From CAVSUR01 sp052143655 (GTDB lineage: Bacteria; Actinomycetota; Actinomycetes; Streptosporangiales; Streptosporangiaceae): a DNA stretch of 14,637 nucleotides. This document shows, one piece after another, positions 1 through 8,400 of this stretch. The notes beneath the pieces were generated by a model, which searched no databases, was not told the DNA's origin, and worked only from the letters and a program-made list of their open reading frames with translations. The stretch spans positions 1 to 14,637 of the forward strand of contig JBKQSL010000370.1 in assembly GCA_052143655.1 (NCBI GenBank), given 5' to 3'. How positions within the stretch are numbered: the stretch's first letter is position 1; the number at the start of each line of letters is the position of its first letter. A program made the translations under genes and the position numbers.

Positions 1-252
1 GTGGCGGTGACGGTCGACGATGAAGGCGGCCCGGCCGGCCTGCTCGGGCTGTACCAGGGCGTCCCGCTGACCAATCGGGGCGCGGGGTACGCCGGCGCGC
101 TGCCGGACCGGATCACCATCTACCGCCGGGCGATCTGCGCGATCTGCGGCACCGAGGCCGAGGTGGCCCGGCAGGTCTACCGGACCGTCGTGCACGAGGT
201 GGCGCATCACTTCGGGATCGACGACGCCCGGCTCCGTGAGCTCGGCTGGTAG
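1..252 (+). CDS. Zincin-like metallopeptidase family protein, 3' part
   Basis: This is the C-terminal part of a small zinc metallopeptidase-like protein of the PF06262 type (zincin-like, formerly DUF1025), found widely in actinobacteria with no well-defined substrate. The motif HEVAHHFGIDD near residues 65-75 is the expected HExxH zinc site followed by the family's characteristic FGIDD; the downstream LRELGW end is also typical. The blocks LLGLYQGVPLT and LPDRITIYR match the conserved region just upstream of the active site. Family members are usually about 115-140 residues, and the first visible residues align with an internal strand, so the GTG at position 1 is probably not the start and the gene begins outside the window. 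It ends with TAG and is convergent with the isomerase gene at 402. Confidence 0.85.
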   Translation: MAVTVDDEGGPAGLLGLYQGVPLTNRGAGYAGALPDRITIYRRAICAICGTEAEVARQVYRTVVHEVAHHFGIDDARLRELGW

Positions 253-281
253 CCGCGGCGCCGCCTGCGGGCCCCGCGGCC

Positions 282-386
282 GTCAGCCCCCGCGGCTGTC
301 AGCCCGTGACTGTCAGCCCCCGCGGCTGTCAGCCCGTGACTGTCAGCCCCGTGACTGTCAGCCCCGTGCCTGTCAGCACCGTGACT
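282..386. repeat. Seven-unit tandem repeat of 14-16 bp, GTCAGCCC-based
   Basis: Seven consecutive units begin with GTCAGC and are 16, 14, 16, 14, 15, 15 and 15 bp long. The first four form two exact copies of a 30-bp block (282-311 and 312-341). Later units end in CGTGACT or CGTGCCT. It lies between two convergent genes and is not obviously coding. It looks like local slippage expansion; no function can be assigned. Confidence 0.9.
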
Positions 387-401
387 GCGGGTACTGCGCG
401 G

Positions 402-1319
402 TCAGCTGGGCGCGTGCTCGCTCAGCGCGCGCTGCCAGTAGTCAACGGACTGGCGCAGGTCCTTCAGCGCCTGGCTGTCGTCGAGCCCGGGCGCCGGGCT
501 GATCTCCAGCATGAGGGTGACCTCGGCGGCGCCTGATTTGCCCAGGGCCGTGAGCACGCGGTCGGCGGTGATGATCCCGGTCTTGTTGTTCCGCGTCGTG
601 AACGGCCAGTGCCGGTCGGACTTGCCGTCGGTCTGCTGCAGCTGCACGACCGCCGCCTGGCCGCCCAGCCGTTCCAGCCACTGGTACGGGTCACGGTCGG
701 CACCGGAGGTCCCGGGCACGCACTGGTGGCCGACGTCCAGGCACAGCGCGACCGGGACGTGCCCGGCGTCGCCGTCGGTCAGCAGCGACGAGAAGCCGGC
801 CAGCGTCGAGGGCTCCCGCGCGGCGATCTGGTTCTCGGCGAGCAGGCAGTCCAGGCCGCGGTCCCGGGCGTGCGCGGCCAGGCCGGCGACCGACTCGCGC
901 AGCTCGTCCCACAGGCGCCGGCGGCGGACCGGATGGCGCCAGTCGTCGACGCTGTAGGTGCCGAGATGGCCGCCGGCCGCCGTCGCCCCGACATCGGCCG
1001 AGAAGTCGATGACGCGCCGGTACCAGGCGGCGGCCCGGTCCCGGGCCGGGCGGTCGGGGTGCAGCAGCAGGTTCGAGGTGTAGGCGGCGGCTCCGGTCAC
1101 GGTGGAGTGCAGGGTCAGGCCGCCCGCCGCGCACGCCGCCCGCAGCCAGGATGCCTGGTCGGCCACGTCGGCTGCGGACGAGTCCAGGCTGACCAGGTCG
1201 AGGCTGTGCTGGATCAGGCCGAGCCCGAGCTCGTCGCGGACGAGACGGGCCCAGCGCTCCGGCTGCGGCCACCGCTTGACGGCAAAGCTGGTCGTAATGC
1301 CCAGGCGGTAGGACGTCAT
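402..1319 (-). CDS. TIM-barrel sugar phosphate isomerase/epimerase family protein
   Basis: A 305-residue protein of the xylose-isomerase-like TIM-barrel superfamily (AP_endonuc_2, PF01261), cytoplasmic and probably metal-dependent. The acidic and histidine residues expected at the barrel's C-terminal face are present: Glu162 in LLAENQ, Asp195 and His198 in LCLDVGHQ, and Glu272 in LMLEISP. The opening RLGITTSF and the QHSLDLV strand at 36-42 fit this family. Relatives act on phosphorylated tetroses or pentoses such as erythrulose phosphates, but no pathway partner lies nearby, so the substrate is unknown. I place the start at the ATG giving MTSYRLG rather than an upstream ATG at 1367, because the 16 extra residues are arginine-rich and do not look like the family's first strand. 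The Shine-Dalgarno is weak. It is probably transcribed on its own. Confidence 0.85.
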   Translation of the reverse strand: MTSYRLGITTSFAVKRWPQPERWARLVRDELGLGLIQHSLDLVSLDSSAADVADQASWLRAACAAGGLTLHSTVTGAAAYTSNLLLHPDRPARDRAAAWYRRVIDFSADVGATAAGGHLGTYSVDDWRHPVRRRRLWDELRESVAGLAAHARDRGLDCLLAENQIAAREPSTLAGFSSLLTDGDAGHVPVALCLDVGHQCVPGTSGADRDPYQWLERLGGQAAVVQLQQTDGKSDRHWPFTTRNNKTGIITADRVLTALGKSGAAEVTLMLEISPAPGLDDSQALKDLRQSVDYWQRALSEHAPS

Positions 1320-1471
1320 AAGAGAAAATCTTCGCCGACTGCGGTGCATGAGTGGCGGCCTATGCAAAAACGGTCAGCCGGGGTCCCAATCACATCGGGT
1401 CCCCGGCGCCGCGTGCCGCCGCGCCCCGCCGGGCCGCACCCGGCCTGCCGGGTCACGCCGCCAATGCGGCT

Positions 1472-1490
1472 GCCCGGCCGATGGCCGGGC
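1472..1490. terminator. GC-rich hairpin downstream of the trehalose-6-phosphate synthase gene
   Basis: A perfect 8-bp stem (GCCCGGCC / GGCCGGGC) with a 3-nt GAT loop lies 67-85 bp past the minus-strand stop at 1557. There is no T-tract, so this is only a candidate terminator. The rest of 1320-1556 is a GC-rich intergenic stretch in which I see no gene. Confidence 0.35.
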
Positions 1491-1556
1491 CCGGGCGCGC
1501 GCCGGGGCTGGCCTGGCGGGAGCCGCCCGCGGCGGGGCCGCCGGGCGGGGTGACGC

Positions 1557-3173
<1,617 letters not shown>

Positions 3174-3236
3174 CCTATCGGCGGCCCTGCGCGGCCTGCG
3201 GTACGTGAGTTCGTGTCATCGCAGCTCCGTTGCCGG

Positions 3237-3608
3237 TCAGTCACTCGCCGTGGCCCGGACTGCCTGCCCGACTGCGTGCCTCGCCGGCTCGAACAGCGCG
3301 TCGCCGTTCGGGTCGTCGCCGGCCCGGCCGGGCGTGTCGGCGCGATTCCCGCCGCGCTGGCGCACCAGCGCGATCCACAGCGGGAGCAGGGCGTCAACGA
3401 TCCCTGACGGCGCGGACGGCGGGGGTTCCCCGGTGCTGACCTGGGCAGGATGATCCCCATGGGCGAGATACCGTTCCAGAACCCGGCCAACGACGAGGCC
3501 GACGAGCGTCCGGGGGAGACCCCCGGCGAGCGCGCGCAGCGACTGTATGAGCAGGCCGCCGGGGCCCGCCAGCCCGGCGCGGACGCCGGTCCGGGCAGCG
3601 GTGCGCAC
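3237..3608 (-). CDS. Hypothetical protein in the LigD-OtsA gap (competes with the opposite-strand ORF)
   Basis: A 123-codon frame starting at GTG sits 9 bp after the LigD stop and ends 63 bp before the OtsA start, so it would fit as the middle gene of a minus-strand operon. An AGGT lies about 8 nt before the GTG. The 3' half (3237-3420) has strongly GC-biased third positions and prefers CTG for leucine, which favours real coding. The 5' half (3450-3608) prefers CTC, as expected if it is only the complement of GAG-rich plus-strand coding. I recognise no domain. It could be a real small gene, a degraded one, or a shadow of the plus-strand ORF at 3459. Confidence 0.3.
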   Translation of the reverse strand: MRTAARTGVRAGLAGPGGLLIQSLRALAGGLPRTLVGLVVGRVLERYLAHGDHPAQVSTGEPPPSAPSGIVDALLPLWIALVRQRGGNRADTPGRAGDDPNGDALFEPARHAVGQAVRATASD

Positions 3609-3686
3609 GAGTTCGACCTAACGTGGCGGCGGCAGGTCCTGGCCGCCGTCCAGCACCGGGGCGAACAGGTCGCCGACCTCGGCTAG
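3459..3686 (+). CDS. Hypothetical small acidic protein
   Basis: A 75-residue plus-strand frame with a good ribosome binding site (AGGA, 8 nt before the ATG at 3459, preferred over the ATG at 3450). Codon use is typical of the genome: glutamate always GAG, aspartate always GAC, and nearly all third positions G or C. The product starts with GEIPFQNP and is rich in Asp, Glu, Gln, Gly and Ala, with no membrane segment or recognised domain. Its last 23 codons overlap the 3' end of LigD on the other strand, which is unusual and weakens the call. It also opposes the minus-strand frame 3237-3608; probably only one of the two is expressed. Confidence 0.4.
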   Translation: MGEIPFQNPANDEADERPGETPGERAQRLYEQAAGARQPGADAGPGSGAHEFDLTWRRQVLAAVQHRGEQVADLG

Positions 3687-5444
3687 CCGGCCGGGCATGT
3701 CCCGGATCGTCAGGGAGTCCGACCGCAGGCCCGGGTCGTCGAGTTCCTCCCAGCGGATCGGCGCCGATACCGGCGCCCCGGGCCCGGCCCGCGGGCTGTA
3801 GGGGGCGATGAGCGTCTTGCTGATCACGTTCTGGGTGTAGTCGAGACGGGCCAGGCCGCCTCGCTCGCGCACGTCCCACTTCCAGCTCACCAGCTGGGGG
3901 ACGACGGCACCGACCGCCTTGGAGACCTGCTCAACCCATGCCCGCGTCTCGTCGAAGCTGTGCGCGCGGACCGGGATCCAGATCTGGATGCCGTGCCGTC
4001 CTGTCAGCTTGGGCTGCGCCCGCACGCCGAGGTGATCGAGTGCCGCGCGGTGCAGCCGGGCCAGCGTCACCAGGTCCGGCCAGGACGTCGCGGAGCCTGG
4101 GTCCAGGTCGATGAGGGCGTAGCTCGGCCGGTGCGGGTCGTCGGTGCGCGAGGTCCAGGCGTGCCACTCGAGCGCGCCGAAGTTCGCCGCCCACACCAGC
4201 GCGGCGGGCTCGTCCACGACCAGGTAGGTGGTGGTCTTGCCGCGCTCGGCCGCCGGGTTCTCCCAGCGCGGCAGCCAGCCGGGGGCATGCTCGGGCAGCT
4301 GCTTGTGCCAGAACCCCCTGGTGTCCGCGCCGCCGGGGAACCGGTGCATGTTGAGCGGCCGCCCGGCCAGGTAGGGGAGTGCTACGGGGCCGATCTGCGC
4401 GGCGTAGCGGAGCAGCTCGCGCTTGGTCACCGGCGGCTCGCCGCCGCGGGCCGGGAACAGTTCCTTGCCGAGGTTGGTGACCCGGAGCTTGCGGCCGAAG
4501 ATCTCCCAGGTGCCGCCGTCACCGAGGTCGTCGAGTGCACCGAGGTCGGCAGGTTCCGGGGCGGGCCAACCGTTTGTGGCGGAGGCTGTGCGGGGAGCGG
4601 TCGTCTTGCTGCGGTCGCGGGCAGTGCTGCCGGCCTGCGCCCGGCTCCGGCCTTGGCTCGATGATCGCGAAGACTTACCGGCCGCATGTGACGGCAGCTC
4701 TTCGCGATCATGCGGCCGGGCGCGGACTGAGGCGCGATCATGCGCCCCGACGGGCACCGAGGCGCGGCCGGGCGGCAGGTCCGAGCGCCAGATCCGGTCC
4801 GGGTCGGCCTTGACCTCGTCGTTGGTGCGGCCGCTGAGCACCGACCGGGGATGCTCCTCGGGGTCCCACCCGTCGACGGCGGCCTCGTCGTGCTTGTGCA
4901 GCAGCAGCCACTGGTCCCGGCCGGACGGGTCCTGGCGGCGGCGGATCAGGACCAGCCGGCCGCGCAGTTTCTGCCCGAGGACATCGGCGTGCAGTTCCCC
5001 GGCCGCGACCGCGGCCGCCGGGTCGGCGGCGCCGTGCGGCTCCCAGGTGCCGGTGTCCCAGACGATCACGTCGCCGCCGCCGTACTCGCCCCGGGGGATC
5101 ACGCCCTCGAAGTTCAGGTACTCGATCGGGTGGTCCTCGACGTGCACCGCGGTGCGCTTGACTCCCGGGTCCAGCGTCGGCCCGCGCGGGACGGCCCAGC
5201 TGACCAGCACGCCGTCGATCTCGAACCGCAGGTCGTAATGCAGCCGCCGGGCCCGGTGCCGCTGCACGACGAACCGCCGCGCGCCCGGGCCGCCGGCCTC
5301 ATCGTCGGTGCGCCGAGCGTCGGCCTGGCGCCGGCCCGCACCGTCGGCGGGCCCGGCGCCGGCGGCGGGCGGGGCGCCGCGCGGCTCGGGCGTCCGGGCG
5401 AAGTCGCGCTTGCCCTGGTAGTGGTCCAGCTTCCTGGCGGGAAT
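3618..5444 (-). CDS. ligD: NHEJ LigD-type protein: 3'-phosphoesterase plus polymerase domains, no ligase domain
   Basis: Bacterial non-homologous end-joining enzyme that trims 3' ends and adds nucleotides at breaks. Numbering from the ATT at 5444 (608 residues), the phosphoesterase domain carries the known catalytic set His63, His69, Asp71, Arg73, His105 and Tyr109, preceded by the conserved KLDHYQGKRDFARTPEP. After a low-complexity linker at about 220-310 comes the AEP-type polymerase domain, with the catalytic pair in LIDLDPG (Asp446, Asp448) and the third aspartate in LDYTQN (Asp535). No ATP-dependent ligase domain is present, so a separate ligase and Ku would be needed; neither is in the window. 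The frame has no ATG, GTG or TTG between the upstream stop (5517-5519) and residue 60. A strong GGGAGGT (5451-5457) ends 6 nt before ATT at 5444; a CTG at 5429 is the alternative start. Domain calls are secure, the start is not. Confidence 0.9.
   Translation of the reverse strand: MPARKLDHYQGKRDFARTPEPRGAPPAAGAGPADGAGRRQADARRTDDEAGGPGARRFVVQRHRARRLHYDLRFEIDGVLVSWAVPRGPTLDPGVKRTAVHVEDHPIEYLNFEGVIPRGEYGGGDVIVWDTGTWEPHGAADPAAAVAAGELHADVLGQKLRGRLVLIRRRQDPSGRDQWLLLHKHDEAAVDGWDPEEHPRSVLSGRTNDEVKADPDRIWRSDLPPGRASVPVGAHDRASVRARPHDREELPSHAAGKSSRSSSQGRSRAQAGSTARDRSKTTAPRTASATNGWPAPEPADLGALDDLGDGGTWEIFGRKLRVTNLGKELFPARGGEPPVTKRELLRYAAQIGPVALPYLAGRPLNMHRFPGGADTRGFWHKQLPEHAPGWLPRWENPAAERGKTTTYLVVDEPAALVWAANFGALEWHAWTSRTDDPHRPSYALIDLDPGSATSWPDLVTLARLHRAALDHLGVRAQPKLTGRHGIQIWIPVRAHSFDETRAWVEQVSKAVGAVVPQLVSWKWDVRERGGLARLDYTQNVISKTLIAPYSPRAGPGAPVSAPIRWEELDDPGLRSDSLTIRDMPGRLAEVGDLFAPVLDGGQDLPPPR
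4661..4744. repeat. Interleaved inverted repeats inside the LigD linker
   Basis: Two perfect inverted repeats interlock: ATGATCGCGAAGA at 4661-4673 with its complement at 4699-4711, and CCGGCCGCATG at 4678-4688 with its complement at 4709-4719. CGCGATCATGCG at 4703-4714 recurs as a direct repeat at 4733-4744, 30 bp away. The block encodes about residues 234-262 of the interdomain linker, with HDR appearing twice in the protein. It resembles a small REP-like element that landed in frame in a tolerant region; that origin is inference. Confidence 0.85.
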
Positions 5445-5728
5445 CCGGCACCTCCCTGATCCGCCGGGCCGGCAGCATGGTCCGGCTGTCCTTCCCGTTT
5501 CCCGTGCCGCGGTCGCTCACACCTGGCCGCGATCGCCGCCGGGAGCGGGGCAGCGCGGCGGCCCGGCGCGCACGTCGCAGGTTCCTTGCCGTGACGTGCC
5601 GCCGAGGCGCCGCGGCGGGGCGGGACCGCGGGCTGCCGCCGTCGCTGTCCCGCGGGGTGAGCGCGAGCCAGCGCAGCGCGCCCGGCCGCTAGGGTGACCG
5701 GTGACCGGGTCGGCGGGAAGGAGACAGC
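5445..5728. promoter_or_regulatory. Divergent intergenic region between LigD and amidohydrolase genes
   Basis: About 280 bp separates the two divergent genes and must hold both promoters, but I see no convincing -35/-10 pair. Recognisable sites are the LigD ribosome binding site (5451-5457, minus) and the amidohydrolase one (AAGGAG, 5718-5723, plus). GGTGACC occurs twice in a row around 5694-5707, a possible operator with no further support. Confidence 0.4.
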
Positions 5729-6727
5729 GTGCTGCGGATCGTGGCGCTGGAGGAGCATTTCGTCGTGCCGGAGCTGCTCGCGGCCTGGGAGCGGGTGTCG
5801 CCGCCGGGCCAGGCAGCGCATCAGGGACTCGGTGATAGCCCGCTGGGCCGCCGGCTGCTGGACGTCGGCGCCGGTCGGCTGGCCGCGATGGACGACCAGG
5901 GTGTGGACGTGCAGGTGCTGTCGCTGACCACTCCCGGGGTGCAGAACCTGCCCCCGGCCGAGTCGGTGGCGGTCGCCCGTGACGCCAACGACGCGCTCGC
6001 CGAGATCGTCCGCGCGACCCCGGAGCGGTTCCAGGGATTCGCGGCCGTGCCGACTCCCGACCCGCAGGCTGCTGCCGCCGAGCTGGAACGGGCGGTCACC
6101 CGGCTCGGGTTCCGCGGCGCGATGCTGAACGGGCGCACCGGGACCGTCAATGCGGACGCTGCCGAGTACGACGACCTGTACGGGACGGCCGAACGGCTGC
6201 GGGCGCCGCTGTACCTGCATCCGCAGACCCCGGTCGCGCCGGTCTGCGATGCCTACTACTCCGGCCTCGGCGACCCGGTCGACGCGGCGTTCGCGGGCCA
6301 TGGCCTGGGCTGGCACTACGAGACCGGCGTGCAGCTGCTGCGGCTGATCTTCTCCGGGGTTTTCGACCGGCACCCAGGCCTGCAGGTCATCGTCGGGCAC
6401 TGGGGCGAGGTCGTCATGTTCTTCCTGGAGCGCATTGCCAGGATGCAGGAGACGGGCCTGCACCTGGACCGGCCGCTGCCCGAATATTTCCGGCAGAACG
6501 CGTGGGTGACTGGCAGCGGCATCCTGAGCGAGCGGTACCTGCGCTGGAGCATCGAGGTCATCGGCGCCGAGCGGATCCTGTACTCGACCGACTACCCCTA
6601 CATCGACACCGGCGCGGGGAAGGCGCGGTCTTTCCTGGAGAACGCGCCGCTGGCCGACGACCAGAAGGCCGCCGTCGCCTCCGGCGCCTGGGAGCAGCTG
6701 ACCGGGCACATCGCCGCCGGCGGATGA
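5729..6727 (+). CDS. Amidohydrolase-family metalloenzyme, gamma-resorcylate/dihydroxybenzoate decarboxylase-like
   Basis: A 332-residue amidohydrolase-2 (PF04909) TIM-barrel protein. The N-terminal VALEEHF is the signature of the 2,6- and 2,3-dihydroxybenzoate decarboxylase branch. The metal and catalytic residues fall at almost the positions known in gamma-resorcylate decarboxylase: Glu8, His10, His164 (YLHP), His224 (GHWGE) and Asp288 (YSTDYPY). It probably decarboxylates or hydrolyses an aromatic or small carboxylic acid in the cytoplasm; the exact substrate cannot be read from sequence, and no aromatic-degradation genes flank it. The GTG start is fixed by AAGGAG 5 nt upstream. Length is normal. 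It is monocistronic, divergent from LigD and convergent with the kinase gene at 6812. Confidence 0.9.
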   Translation: MLRIVALEEHFVVPELLAAWERVSPPGQAAHQGLGDSPLGRRLLDVGAGRLAAMDDQGVDVQVLSLTTPGVQNLPPAESVAVARDANDALAEIVRATPERFQGFAAVPTPDPQAAAAELERAVTRLGFRGAMLNGRTGTVNADAAEYDDLYGTAERLRAPLYLHPQTPVAPVCDAYYSGLGDPVDAAFAGHGLGWHYETGVQLLRLIFSGVFDRHPGLQVIVGHWGEVVMFFLERIARMQETGLHLDRPLPEYFRQNAWVTGSGILSERYLRWSIEVIGAERILYSTDYPYIDTGAGKARSFLENAPLADDQKAAVASGAWEQLTGHIAAGG

Positions 6728-6768
6728 TGCGGGAAAGGACAGCGCCGCTTCCGCCAGGCTCAATACGG

Positions 6769-6794
6769 ACGGCCGGCGGCGCCTGGCCGGCCGT
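6769..6794. terminator. Hairpin between two convergent genes
   Basis: A perfect 9-bp stem (ACGGCCGGC / GCCGGCCGT) with an 8-nt loop lies in the 84-bp gap between the convergent stops at 6727 and 6812. Position suggests a bidirectional terminator, though there is no T-tract on either side. Confidence 0.5.
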
Positions 6795-6811
6795 GACCGC
6801 AGCCACTGCGA

Positions 6812-7378
6812 TCACCCGGGCGCGGCGGGCGCCGGCACCTCCGCATCGGGTCGCAGGCGGGCGAGGATCTCCGCTGCGGTCTCGGTGACAGTCTGGTCGG
6901 AGGTGTCCAGCCACAGGCCGATCCGGGGCGTGTCCCGCCGGAAAGCCTCATCGAGCTCGGCCGGGCTCAGGTCACCCGGCTTGTAGGCGACCTTGCCGCG
7001 GGCGGCCCTGCGGGCGTCGTCCCGGGCCTGCACCACTTCGGCGCTCGGCGCCAGCACTACCACGAACAGCGGTCGGCGGCGGATCGCCGCCGTCATCTCA
7101 GCCAGGTGCGGGCCGATGATGATGTCCTGCAGCACGACGGTGAACCCGGCGTCGGCGTAGCCGTCCGCGGCCGCCGCCGCGAGCCGGTACCGCAGCCGCA
7201 GCTGCCGGACGGCCTCGTCCGGCGGGGCGGCTGCGCCCATGTCGGCCCGGCCGTTAACGATCATCCGGCGGAACAGGTCGCCGCGCAGGTGCACCGACCG
7301 GTCCAGCCGTTCGGCCAGGGCCTGGGCGACCGCCGACTTGCCGGACGCCTGGATGCCAGTCACGACGATCACGGTCAT
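6812..7378 (-). CDS. AAA-family P-loop small-molecule kinase/phosphotransferase-like protein
   Basis: A 188-residue P-loop NTPase with the Walker A motif GIQASGKS at residues 8-15 right after the first hydrophobic strand. LRGDLFRR at 31-38 holds an aspartate (Asp34) where chloramphenicol-phosphotransferase-like and zeta-toxin-like kinases keep a substrate-binding or catalytic acid. Strands FTVVLQDIII (79-88) and LFVVVLAPS (104-112) complete the core, and an arginine-rich lid follows at about 119-128. It likely phosphorylates a small molecule; which one is unknown. The ATG at 7378 is supported by GGGAGG 5 nt upstream; longer readings of the frame lack a better site. The last ten residues are Pro/Ala-rich. 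No antitoxin-like partner is adjacent, so a toxin role is not supported. Confidence 0.85.
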   Translation of the reverse strand: MTVIVVTGIQASGKSAVAQALAERLDRSVHLRGDLFRRMIVNGRADMGAAAPPDEAVRQLRLRYRLAAAAADGYADAGFTVVLQDIIIGPHLAEMTAAIRRRPLFVVVLAPSAEVVQARDDARRAARGKVAYKPGDLSPAELDEAFRRDTPRIGLWLDTSDQTVTETAAEILARLRPDAEVPAPAAPG

Positions 7379-7492
7379 GGCGCCTCCCTGCTGCCAGCAG
7401 CTGCCCGGGCGCAACCCGCCGGCCCGACGCGCCACCGGCGCCGCGACCCTGGCTGTCCCGGCCTGTACGGCCATGCCGCTGCCGGGTCGGTC

Positions 7493-7735
7493 TGGCAGGT
7501 CCAGACGACCGTCAACCCCGAGGCCGCCGACGTGACCGACAGCATTTTCGCCAGCGTCTCCGCCTCGGGTCCGGGCGAGGCATGGGCAGTCGGTACCTTC
7601 GCCAACGCCGACGCGCTCGACGCGCCGCTGGTCGAGCACTGGAACGGGACGGCCTGGTCGATCGTGCCCACCCCCGACATCACCGCTGACGGGGACGCCA
7701 ACCAGCTGGCCGGGGTCAGCGCGGACGGGGCGGCG
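7493..7735 (+). pseudogene. Fragment of a WAVG/LVEHWNGTAW repeat protein (propeller-like), broken at both ends
   Basis: The plus-strand frame reads WQVQTTVNP, then FASVSASGPGEAWAVG, then LVEHWNGTAWSIVPTPD and LAGVSADGA. This is about one and a half units of the secreted kelch/propeller-like repeat (GVSA...WAVG...LVEHWNGTAW...) common in large actinobacterial and chloroflexal extracellular proteins. No signal peptide or start codon precedes it, and the unit stops where the next WAVG should come. It sits in the 441-bp gap between the kinase and pyrophosphohydrolase genes; I see nothing else there. Confidence 0.65.
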
Positions 7736-7819
7736 ACGTGCAGGCATCAGGCTACGCCGATGATGACGGGACGAACCTGGCGTGACGCCGCGGGCTGGCT
7801 TTCCTGGGATGCTGGCCGG

Positions 7820-8275
7820 ATGCCTGACCTTGACATCCTGCGCGACCGCATGCGCCAGTTCGCCGGCGACCGGGACTGGGGATCGTTCCACGACCCGAAG
7901 TCCGTGATCCTCGCCCTGGTCGGCGAAGTCGGCGAGCTGGCCGAGCTGTTCCAGTGGCTGCCGGCCGCCGACGCGCGGGCCCTCGCCCGGCAGCAGCCGC
8001 TGCGCACCCGGGCAGCCGAGGAGATGGCCGACGTGCTGCTCTACCTGGTGCTGCTGGCGGACGTCCTCGGCGTGGACCTTGCCGCCGCGGCGGAGCGGAA
8101 GATCGCCGACGCCGAGCGCCGCTACCCGGCCAGCCAGGTCGCCGGCCGGGCGCCGGACCGCGAGGGCCGGGTCGGGCAGTCAGCCGCGCCGCCTGCGGAG
8201 AACCAGCCGCCAGCCCGGGCAGCGGGCAGCGAGCCGCAGCAGCCCGGTGTGCACCGGCCGGACGTCCGGTCCTGA
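7820..8275 (+). CDS. Nucleotide pyrophosphohydrolase, DCTPP1/MazG-like
   Basis: House-cleaning enzyme that hydrolyses (d)NTPs, probably dCTP or modified analogues, to the monophosphate and pyrophosphate. The all-alpha NTP-PPase fold is evident: FAGDRDWGSFHDPK (14-27), the metal-binding EVGELAELFQW (Glu36, Glu39) and EEMADVLLYL (Glu67/68, Asp71). The domain ends near RRYP at 101-103 and the normal protein would stop shortly after. Here about 48 further residues follow, Pro/Ala/Gln-rich and unlike the family; their last part is the YCII remnant read in another frame. The original C-terminus has therefore probably been replaced after a deletion. The ATG at 7820 begins the conserved domain; no strong Shine-Dalgarno is visible. 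The core looks intact and may be active. Confidence 0.88.
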   Translation: MPDLDILRDRMRQFAGDRDWGSFHDPKSVILALVGEVGELAELFQWLPAADARALARQQPLRTRAAEEMADVLLYLVLLADVLGVDLAAAAERKIADAERRYPASQVAGRAPDREGRVGQSAAPPAENQPPARAAGSEPQQPGVHRPDVRS

Positions 8276-8390
8276 GCAGGTCATCGCGGGGTATTTCGTC
8301 ATCGAGGTCCCCGACGTCGATGCGGCCGTGGTGATCGCCGCGCGCTGCCCGAACGCGGAGTTCGCTCGGTGGAGGTCTGCCAGCTCGTGC
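8247..8390 (+). pseudogene. YCII-domain protein remnant, frameshifted
   Basis: In the frame through 8280 the reading is GPEQVIAGYFVIEVPDVDAA then AARCPNAEF, which closely matches the second half of YCII (DGPF-type) proteins, whose typical pattern is E-V-GYFVIE-PDLDAA--AARCP. The expected end, GSVEVRP-, continues as SVEVCQLV only after a shift at about 8365, consistent with loss of one base. The N-terminal half is missing, and the left end overlaps the tail of the pyrophosphohydrolase gene in a different frame. Confidence 0.65.
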
Positions 8391-8400
8391 CCGGACGGTC

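Noticed and set aside
282..386. Tandem repeat considered as a CRISPR array
   Set aside because: Units are adjacent 14-16 bp copies without unique spacers, and no cas genes are present.
609..1553. A 314-codon plus-strand frame opposite the isomerase gene
   Set aside because: Shadow frame; the minus-strand protein shows the ordered TIM-barrel metal-site motifs.
5114..6763. A 549-codon open minus-strand frame spanning LigD and the amidohydrolase gene
   Set aside because: It is the antisense of the amidohydrolase and an off-frame reading of LigD; it has no recognisable domain and both overlapped genes have clear catalytic motifs.
6812..7378. P-loop kinase considered as a zeta-type toxin
   Set aside because: No epsilon-like antitoxin gene is adjacent and the fold is shared by many small-molecule kinases.
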